DNA of 64,000 nt from Raffaelea ambrosiae (lineage: Eukaryota; Ascomycota; Sordariomycetes; Ophiostomatales; Ophiostomataceae), in the NCBI GenBank assembly GCA_002778195.1, contig PCDI01000017.1, positions 560,872 to 624,871 of the forward strand. The letters run 5' to 3'. Shown here piece after piece: positions 56,736-64,000 of this stretch (the stretch's first letter is position 1; each line of letters opens with the position of its first letter). The translations under genes and the position numbers were made by a program. The notes beneath the pieces are model-generated. The model did no database searches and had not been told where the DNA came from. It saw nothing but the letters and a program-made list of their open reading frames with translations.

Positions 56736-59134
56736 CGGGCCGCGCCCCCCCCCGGGCGCACGGCCAGCATGGCCAGCTTGGCCAGAAACATGCAGGCGTA
56801 GCCCGTCATGGCGTGCATGTACGACGGCATGCCCACGAGCGACGGCCGCATCTCCGGGTCGCTGATCTGCAGCTCCAGGATGGCCGTGGCGGCCTCGACG
56901 GCGGCGGCGGCGGCGTCCCGGAAGGGCGCGGCCACGGACCCGTCGCGCGAGCCGCGGAACACCTGCGAGTGCAGGTACAGCGTGGCAAAGTGGTAGTGCA
57001 GCAGCACGCCCTTGCGCGGGAAGCCGCCGATGCGCTCGTGGCGCGCCGGCAGCGCCGTCGACCAGTGGGCCAGCCAGCGGTCGAGCTGCCGCGCCAGGCC
57101 GGCGATCCGGGCGTGCGCGCACGCAGAAGGCGGGGCCGCGTCCGGCCCGTCGTCGCCGGGCGTGTCCAACAGCTCGCGGATGCTGTGCACAATGCTGACC
57201 AGGGCCACCTGGCTGGCCAGCCGGCGGTCCTCGTCGGTGGCCGCCGGCGACTCGCGCAGGAACGCCTCCCAGCCGCGCAGCACGGGGTCGTCGTCGCCGC
57301 GGAGCACCGGCCGCCGGCCGTACAGCGTCGACAGGTGCTGGTCGCAAATGTACAAGACGTACCACAGCCGCACCGCGTCCACCGCGTCCGCCGGCGCGTC
57401 CGCCGACACGGCCCGGCGGTGCTGCCCGGCCAGGTCCAGCTCGGCCGCCCGCCGGATGGCGTGGCCCGACAGCGTCCAGCTGATGTCCGACAGCCAGTAC
57501 GAGGCGATGCACATGGCCCGCAGCTGGTCGCGGTCGATGCGCCGGCGGAACAGCGAGGCCGCCATCAGCCGCCGGAACTCGGCCATGCACACGGCATACA
57601 GCGAGGGTGGTGGTGGTGGTGGCGGCGGCGGCTGCGGATAGCCCACGGGCGAACCCTGCCCGCTGACGGGCCCGCTGACGGGCCCGCTCACACTCCCCGT
57701 CGCCGCCGCCGTCGTCGTCGGGCTGTCGTCGACATGCAGCGCCGCCACGGTCAAGATGCTCACGGCCAGGATCCGGCTGCCGCGCCGCAGCGCGTCCAGC
57801 GTGGCATAGCTGCTGCCGCCGATGCCGTACATGAAGCAGTCCAGGTGGTCCATGTACAGCCGGAACAGGCGCTCCGCGTCCTCGAGCGACAGCGTCCCCC
57901 GGGTGATCAGGTCGTCGACCGCATCGCTCGGGCTGGGTCGGCGCCGCGGCGGCGGCGGCTGCGGCAGCAGCTGCTGCTGCCCCGAGCGCCCCGCACGCCC
58001 CGAACGCTCCGCACTCTCCGCACGCTCCGTGCCGCCGCCGACGCCGCCGACACCGCCGACACCGCCGCTTCCACCACCACCGCCGCCACCACCACAAGCA
58101 TGCCCGCTCTCGGGGTCGCCGGCGCCGGGCGACCACAGCGCGCTGAGTTTGGTCAGCCGGTAGACGGAGTGGATGGGCACGTGCGGCAGGCCCTTGTCGT
58201 CTTCGGGCAGCAGGGTCGGCGAATTGTCGCACGACGGCCCGGCCATATCAAAAGGCCGCTCCCCGAGACCGGCACCGACACCGGCACCGACGCCGGCACC
58301 ACCACCTCCTCCTCCTCCTCCTCCTCCTCCAGCACCATTCTCTTGTTCCTCGGGCTGGTCCTCGGAGGCCGGTGTCTGCAGCCCGTTCTTGGCACTGCGC
58401 AGACGGGGCAGGGACGGCATGTGCAGGGCCTCCATGACACTCTGCAAGGCCGAGTGCATCATGTCGAGATCCTGAGCGATGGCTTCGGAGAGTCTGGCAC
58501 GAATCAGCTTCTTTTCTTCTTTCTTTTTTCTTTTTTCTTCTTTTTGTTCTTCTTTTTTCTTTTTTCTTTCTTCTTTCTTCTTTTTTTCCTTCTTTTTCTT
58601 TTCTTCTTTTTCTTTTCTTCTTTTTCTTTCTTTCCTTCTTTTTCTTGTTCTTTTCTTCTTTCCTTTTTCCTTCATTCCTTCCCGTATCTTCCACTTACTC
58701 GGTCCGTTCACTGATCAGCGTCTGCAGACTCTTGTTGAGCGTGCATCCCAGGTTCTTCTCGGCACATCGCCTACACGGCGGCCCCGAGTCCTCCATGATG
58801 CATTTGATCTGCCGATTTTAGTGTGAGCATCCATGCGAGTCCGCTTCGTCCGTCGTCTTTCCAAGCTTACCTTGTGCTTCCGACAGGCTGCACATGCTTT
58901 CACCTTTCGTGAGATTTGGGGTATACTCTGCATGTTCTGCATGTTTATGTTCGGCATAGTCTGCATGTTCTGCATAGTCTGCATACTCTGCAGCAGGGCC
59001 TCTCCGCGAGCAGCAGCCGCGCCCTGCATCCCGTCCTGTCCACGGACTTGCGAGAACGATCGGCTCTCCCAAGCTGCTTCGGTTGCTGTCTCGCAGGCAT
59101 TTGCCTCGTCCCATGTACGTTTGGCCGCCAACAT
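56102..59134 (-). CDS. Zn2Cys6 fungal transcription factor
   Basis: Minus-strand exons 58871-59134, 58699-58808 and 56102-58493 (921 aa). The binuclear zinc cluster is split by the first intron: ACAACRKHK joins IKCIMEDSGPPCRRCAEKNLGC, giving the C-x2-C-x6-C-x8-C-x2-C-x6-C pattern at about residues 80-110, followed by the linker LNKSLQTLISERTE. Before it lies a Met/Gln/Asn-rich QSMQTMQNMQTM segment. After it come Gly-rich and Pro-rich stretches, then the fungal transcription-factor middle region (LFRLYMDHLDCFMYGIGGSS, ASYWLSDISWTLSGHAIRRA, DAVRLWYVLYICDQHLSTLYGRR). The end, SNGPSMFDTMADLSPSSFL, is acidic/aromatic, as in activation domains. The start ATG at 59134 is the most upstream one before a polypurine leader. 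Lying between an AKR and an MFS gene, it may regulate the cluster. Confidence 0.88.
58506..58675. repeat. Polypyrimidine tract inside the regulator's second intron
   Basis: About 170 nt of T/C on the plus strand (purine on the sense strand), TTTTCTTCTTTTTC-like, fills most of the 205-nt intron 58494-58698. Confidence 0.92.
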
Positions 59135-59991
59135 GGTTTTGGCTTGTCGGTCCTTGTCTTTTTTTTCCCTTTTTCTTTTTCTTTTTCTTTTCTTTTCTTT
59201 TCTTTTTTTCCTTTTTCTTACTTTTCTTTTTTTCTTTCTTTTTTTGTTGTCCTTGTTTTGTCTGCGACAAACAATCTCGGAGAGAATGGGAAACTGGCTG
59301 GAAAGATTTGGGAAACCGGACCAGAGTCCCAGACAATGCCATTTGGGCAGGCCCATCCATCCGGGTGGAGCCCACTCACTGACGTACAGGGGCCTTCTTA
59401 CCCCCCACCTCAGCGGAGACACGCTAGCCGTGGCTCTGACCGAACAATGCGGGGGCGTCTAGTGGACCATTTGGTGGGGAACGGGCAACGTGTAAGAGCG
59501 CTGCGGGGAATGAATATACCGGACAACGTAGTGGCTCGGCAGGAGACACCTCGGACAGGCTTCGAGACCCCCTGTTCATGCCCCCGGTCTTGTTTCTGCA
59601 CTGTGGGGTGGACATGGTCAGGCGGCTTTGCATCCGCAGCACCGTCGCCTTGTCACAACAGCCGATGCTAGGAAGGGCCCCGAGAAGGAATGCAACCAAG
59701 CTCATGCCATCCTCGAAGCCTGCATCGACGAGATCAGGCGAGACGCGGTGGGGATGCGGGCATCCTGCTATCAACGCGTCCCGCATGAGTGGTTGCCGGT
59801 GCGGTGGGCGAGTGCAAGCCGAGGGTTCTGCGCACGTCGGAGAAAGAGGCACGTCCACATTGGCTGGACGGGTGGTCCTTGCCTGCCCTGGAGATTGGGT
59901 GTCGGTATTACTCTGGTCTGCCACGTGCCGCGCCATGTCTATCGCATCGCGTCGCATCGCTGCGGCCTGTCTCGCTACCCTTCCTATCTAT
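59135..59991. other. Regulator promoter and MFS 3' spacer
   Basis: Contains a polypyrimidine tract at 59158-59247 directly upstream of the regulator's start. No gene was recognised in the remainder. Confidence 0.55.
59158..59247. repeat. Polypyrimidine tract in the regulator's leader
   Basis: T3-5C units for about 90 nt, starting 24 nt upstream of the regulator ATG (minus strand), hence A/G-rich in the 5' UTR. Confidence 0.9.
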
Positions 59992-61916
59992 CTAATGCAC
60001 ATAGCGGAACGACACGACGGCGTCGCCGCCGTGGCCCGTCCGGGCCCCCCGGATCTGCTGGCCGCCCACCACGCCGCTGGCCTCGGCCGCCGCCAGCCTG
60101 TCGTTCTGCTTGCGCAGGTAGTGCTTGATGGCGACGGCCATGAGCGCGCACAGCAGACACGCGCCGCTCATCACGCCGCCGCCGGCATAGTACCGCGGCT
60201 TCTGCGAGTCCGGGAACATGTAGGACGTGTAAAAGTGCGCCACGCCGGCGGCCATGAAGTTGACAATGGCCAGCGCGGCCGCGCGCTTGGCCCGCGGCCG
60301 CGGCAGCGACGAGCTGACCCAGCTGACGCACAGGTTGTAGGGCGCGTAGGAGCCGCCGGTCATCAGGAACATGGACACGTAGCGGCCGGCGGTGGAGGGC
60401 ACGAACATGGCCAGCAGGTTGCCCAGCAGCGCCACGAACATGGGCGCGGCGATGTGGTAGCCGCGCTCGCCGGCGCGGGCGGCGTGGAAGGAGACGGCCA
60501 GCGAGACCAGAAAGGCAAAGAAGTACGGCGGCGACGTGAGCAGCAGCGTCGTCGTCGACCCGTAGCCGAGCGTGCCCACGATCGACGGGAAGAAGTTGTT
60601 GAACGACTGCGCCGTGATCAGCGCCATCTGCAGCACCACAAACAGGTACAGCTTGGGGTCGACGAGCGCCTGCTGCACGCCCCACCAGATCGACTCGGGG
60701 TCCTCGTCCACGATGCCGGCATTCTCCTTGCGAATGCGGTATTCCTGTGCACGAGTCAGCAAGAGACCTACGTGGGACCTACGTCTAAAAAAAAAGAAAA
60801 AATAAGAAAAAAAAAAAGAAAACATACAGCATACAGTTGCAGCTCGCGGCTGAGAAACAGATGCTTGCTTTGGAGCGGATAGTCGGTCAACACGGGGAGC
60901 AAGAGAAGGGCAATGCCGACCGTCATGGAGCCCTCGATGATGAACAACCATTCCTGGATTGGGGGGGGGGGGTGGTTCATTGTTTTGTGGTTAGATTTGG
61001 CCCCGGTCGTGACGAAAAAAGAGAGACACACTCTGCACTCACCCAAGAAGCACGGCCGCCCACGTTCTGCATCCGCGATGTAACTGAGATGGTCAGCGTG
61101 TGTGCTTTGCCATGGTGTCTGGCAGTTGTTCTGGCTCCTTTCTGGCTCCATTCTGGCTCCTCAGGCCATCCACGTACTTCCTGCGGCAATCAGCCCCGAA
61201 AAGGCCGTGGCCAGCATGTTGCCGCCGTAGAGAATCGCAATGCGCGGCGGCAGCTCGCGGCGAGAGTACCAGCAGGACATCAACACAAACACGGCCGGCA
61301 GAAAGGGTGCCTCGATGAGCCCCAGGATGAAGCGCACGGCGGCGAGCTCGCTAAAGGTCTTGGTGAAGCCCTGGCTCATGGAGAGCACGCCCCACAGAGC
61401 CGTGATCAGGCAGATGTAGTACGACGGCCGCACCTTGCCAATGATCATGTTGGACGGGACCTGGGTGATGACATCTGGGACGCGACGTGGTTAGGACGAC
61501 AGCTGCGGCGGCACGATGCCGGCACATCCCCGGGCCAGGGCCGCTTACATCCAATATAAAACATCAACAGACACGTGTTGTACTGCGCGTTGGTCATGTG
61601 GAGGGTGTCTGTCAAGCCCACCAGTTTGGCGCTGGCAATGTTGTTCCGGTCTCTGCTTGGACGTCAGCCAACACGACACGGCACCGGCACGGGCTGGAAC
61701 GCGCACGCACAGAATGTTGAGCAGAAACAGCAGAAACACCACCGGCATCAGCGTGCAGTCCAGCCGCCGTGTCAGCCGCTTCTCCAGCGCATGCTGTTCT
61801 TCCTGGCTCAGCGGGCCCAGCTCGTCGGGCAGAGGCAGGTCCTCGGGCCGCAGGTACGGCGTCTTCTCGACATGCTCGGCAGAGTCTCGTTTTGCGTCGG
61901 CGATGGTGTCTGCCAT
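59992..61916 (-). CDS. MFS transporter, Dal5/allantoate-permease type
   Basis: Anion:cation symporter family, 508 aa. Minus-strand exons 61711-61916, 61549-61652, 61178-61474, 61043-61083 (41 nt), 60828-60953 and 59992-60744. Each junction restores family sequence: LFLLNIL/DRNNIASAKLVGL, MFYIG/YVITQVPSNMIIGK, SGLIAAG/ITSRMQNVGGRAS/EWLFIIEGSMTVGI. The DRNNIGNA-type loop after helix 1, PSNxxIxK, RFxLGxxEAPFxP (RFILGLIEAPFLPAVFVL) and WLFIIEG are Dal5-family hallmarks. About 12 hydrophobic segments are expected; the cytosolic ends are charged. Relatives carry allantoate, nicotinate, biotin precursors or other carboxylates. Six exons contrast with the intron-poor genes elsewhere in the window. 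Confidence 0.9.
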
Positions 61917-62595
61917 TGTGTTGGACGTTGTTGGCTGTTTTCTGTTTTCTGTTTTCTGTTCTCAGTTCTCAGTTGTTCTCAGTTCTCAGTTGTTCTCAGT
62001 TCCCAGTTCTCAGTTGTTCTCAGTTCTCGGTTCTCAAATGTTCTGGCTTGTCAATGCGTCTTTCCGTTGTTCTACAATTTCAACTGCTTGGACCCGTACA
62101 CCTCTGCTTATGATCTACTGTTCTTGTGGCCTGGCCAGAATGCTCTCTCCTCTGGCCCCGTCGGCGAGAATCCCGACGCTCCAGGTCTTCTCCGCACTTC
62201 CAAGACGTCTCTCCGCATGGACAATGCTACCCCAGACTGGAGAATCTGGGGAAAGTCAGGCTCTGCAATCTCCTTTGCACTGGACCAGAGCTCCCCTTTG
62301 CCGGGAACAACGCCGACGCATGGCAAAACGCACCACGTAGTGCCACCGACACCCAATACCGTGCTCGACAAGATGCGCGTAGCCCGTTGCTGCTTTCGTC
62401 CCTGTTCTTGGTTCTCTTGGTTGCGTTCACTTTCTCTCGGTCATTCTTCCCTTTCTTTCCTTGCGTGCTTGATCCTTCGTTTTCATGCATTCTTCTTTCT
62501 TTCTCGGTTCTGTCACGAGACAAATTGGCCCCTTGTTCACATTGCCTAGCATGGTCCCGTGTCCTAGTTATTGCGTATTTTGTGTTCCGTCGTCT
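61917..62595. other. MFS promoter / dehydrogenase 3' spacer
   Basis: Starts with a TTCTCAG heptamer array (about 61935-62040) directly before the transporter start. No gene was recognised in the rest. Confidence 0.55.
61935..62040. repeat. TTCTCAG-type heptamer array
   Basis: About ten imperfect units (TTCTGTT, then TTCTCAG) end some 20-120 nt upstream of the MFS ATG. On the sense strand they read CTGAGAA, so they would lie in its leader or core promoter. Confidence 0.85.
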
Positions 62596-63681
62596 CTACG
62601 TAGAAGAGCCCCCCCCTCCTTGCCCCCTCGATGCCTCCACAGCCTTTCTGTTTACTGGCGTCAGGGGCTCCCCGACCACCTCTCCGCTGCTGCCCACCAC
62701 GGCTAGAATGTTCTTCATGGCATTCCGCTCAAAGTTGATCCGCGTGTCCAGGGCGCCGCCGCCAATGTGCGTCGTCAGCGTCACATTCTCCATGGCCGCC
62801 AGCTCCCGGCTGACCTGCGGCTCGTAGTAGTGCACGTCCAGGCCGGCGGCCGCGAGATGCCCGCTCTTCAGCGCGTCCACGAGGGCGGCCTCGTGGACGA
62901 CGGGCCCGCGGGCCGTGTTGATCAGGCGGGCGCCCGGCTTCATGGCGGCCAGCGCCTCGCGGCCGATGAGGTCCTGGGTGTGGGCGTTGAGCGGCGTGTG
63001 CAGGCTGACGCAGTCGGCCACGGCGAGCAGCCCGTGCAGGTCCGGGTGGAAGGTGGCGTCCAGGGCGGCCTCGGTCTCGGCGGGCGCGCGCACAATGTCG
63101 TAGTAGTGGATGTGCATGCCCAGCGCCGCCTTGGCCTTGTGGGCGAGCTTCGTGCTGATGGCGCCCAGGCCGACGATGCCCAGCACGTGGCCCCGCGGGT
63201 TGGCCGAGATGGTGGCGATGAGGCGGTGCGCCGCCATGAAGGCGTCCGGGTCGCAGGTGCGGGCGGCCAGCTGGGCACGGGTGAAGTTGCGGAACACGGA
63301 CAGGATCATGAACAGACCCGTGTCCGAGACGGCCTCGTCGCTGGCGCCGGCGCCGTTGGCATACCAGATGCCGCGCCGGCCGAGCGCGTCGACGTCCGCC
63401 CAGTTGAAGCCCGCGCCGGCCGAGGCAAAAATGCGCACCGAGGCCGGCAGCAGGCCGATCAGCTCCGCGTCCCAGTCGCCCATCTCGCCGCCGGTCTGGA
63501 AGTGCGGGCGGAAGATGGCGGCAAAGTCGCCAAAGGTTTTGTTTCTGAGCGCCTGGATGAACGAGGCCCGGTCCGGGCAGTCGTTGTGCACGACGGTGAA
63601 GCGCTGGGCAAACTCATTGTTGTAGACGTCGTGGTTGTATTTGATGGCTTCGCCAAGGTGGAGGACAATCGGTTTGGACAT
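62596..63681 (-). CDS. D-isomer-specific 2-hydroxyacid dehydrogenase
   Basis: NAD(P)-dependent reduction of a 2-oxoacid. Single exon, 361 aa; start MSKPIVLHLGEAIKYNHDVY chosen because the frame upstream is only microsatellite codons. Nucleotide fold: GHVLGIVGLGAISTKLAHKA with GxGxxS in place of GxGxxG, then HYYDIVRAP. Catalytic set: INTARGPVVHEAAL (Arg), GLDVHYYEPQV (Glu), TTHIGGGALDT (His). NAGAGFNWAD-type loop FASAGAGFNWADVDALGRRG. Relatives include fungal glyoxylate/hydroxypyruvate reductases and hydroxyisocaproate dehydrogenases; substrate unknown. Same strand as the MFS gene. Confidence 0.92.
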   Translation of the reverse strand: MSKPIVLHLGEAIKYNHDVYNNEFAQRFTVVHNDCPDRASFIQALRNKTFGDFAAIFRPHFQTGGEMGDWDAELIGLLPASVRIFASAGAGFNWADVDALGRRGIWYANGAGASDEAVSDTGLFMILSVFRNFTRAQLAARTCDPDAFMAAHRLIATISANPRGHVLGIVGLGAISTKLAHKAKAALGMHIHYYDIVRAPAETEAALDATFHPDLHGLLAVADCVSLHTPLNAHTQDLIGREALAAMKPGARLINTARGPVVHEAALVDALKSGHLAAAGLDVHYYEPQVSRELAAMENVTLTTHIGGGALDTRINFERNAMKNILAVVGSSGEVVGEPLTPVNRKAVEASRGQGGGGSST

Positions 63682-64000
63682 GTTGCGAGCAAAAGAGAAG
63701 CACCAGCAGTGTTGCTCTTGGAGATTCTTCCTGGCTTTTTCTTTCCTTTCTTTTTTCTCTTTTTTTTTTTCTTCCTTCTTCCTTCTTCCTTCTTCCTTCT
63801 TCTTTCTTCTTCTTTCTTCTTCTTTCTTCTTTCTTCTTTCTTCTTTCTTCTTTCTTCTTTCTTCTTTCTTCTTTCTTCTTTCTTCTTTCTTCTTTCTTCT
63901 TTCTTCTTTCTTCTTTCTTCTTTCTTCTTTCTTCTTTCTTCTTTTTTTCTTTTCCAAAGCCAATGTCTGCAAAGCTGGTATAACTGGAGCTTAAGCTATT
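63682..64000. other. Dehydrogenase leader with microsatellite
   Basis: Promoter/leader sequence dominated by the TTCTTTC array, then about 50 nt of ordinary sequence to the window end. Confidence 0.6.
63750..63948. repeat. TTCTTTC heptamer / CTT microsatellite
   Basis: About 200 nt of pure pyrimidine on the plus strand, mostly TTCTTTC units with some TTCCTTC and TTCTTCT. It starts about 70 nt upstream of the dehydrogenase ATG and creates a false KKEERRK-repeat extension of its frame. Confidence 0.95.

Noticed and set aside
56492..58714. 740-codon plus-strand frame opposite the Zn2Cys6 gene
   Set aside because: Antisense shadow of a GC-rich gene; Arg/Gly/Val-rich with no motif, and it runs through an intron tract.
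63682..63972. N-terminal KKEERRK extension of the 2-hydroxyacid dehydrogenase
   Set aside because: It is only the translation of the TTCTTTC array; the family N-terminus starts at the ATG at 63681.

Overview
The window is nuclear DNA of a filamentous ascomycete (Pezizomycotina), most likely a Sordariomycete. The evidence is short GT-AG introns (about 50-205 nt) with CTRAC-type branch points, GC-rich coding regions separated by 0.5-5 kb gene-poor spacers, long pyrimidine-rich leaders in front of several genes, and fungus-specific proteins (STS1/Cut8 with the MNVLLSPQPP start, fungal Rad52, Zn2Cys6 regulator). The genus cannot be decided from the sequence alone. Gene models were built by hand by joining open frames at splice sites and checking that family motifs continue across each junction.

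Left and middle part (1-44.7 kb), conserved housekeeping genes: IMP4 (5' truncated by the window edge), an SSO1/syntaxin-type t-SNARE, TOM70 (-), an ABZ2-like aminodeoxychorismate lyase, a pepsin-family aspartic protease, a Barentsz/CASC3-like protein, a CofD/YvcK (UPF0052)-like protein with an 18-nt microexon, an NBR1-type autophagy receptor with four ZZ fingers, NOP13 (-), STS1, RAD52 with an 8-nt first coding exon, and a mitochondrial aconitase-family enzyme. Most spacers hold only microsatellites and UTR-like sequence.

Accessory part (45-52 kb): an FHA-like plus protein kinase gene (-) and, facing away from it, a gene for an unrecognised protein with a repeated Trp-rich motif and a histone-H1-like basic tail (+). 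Each is followed downstream by a degenerate copy of part of the other: a basic-tail relic lies 3' of the kinase and a decayed kinase lies 3' of the Trp-rich gene. This mirror arrangement is the most unusual structure in the window.

Right part (52-64 kb): a DHDPS-family aldolase (+) faces a run of four minus-strand genes: aldo/keto reductase, Zn2Cys6 regulator, Dal5-type MFS transporter and D-2-hydroxyacid dehydrogenase. A broken NAD-epimerase fragment lies in the middle. Enzymes, transporter and regulator together look like a small catabolic gene cluster, probably for a carboxylic or sugar-acid substrate. Long polypurine/polypyrimidine tracts sit in two introns and two leaders of this cluster.
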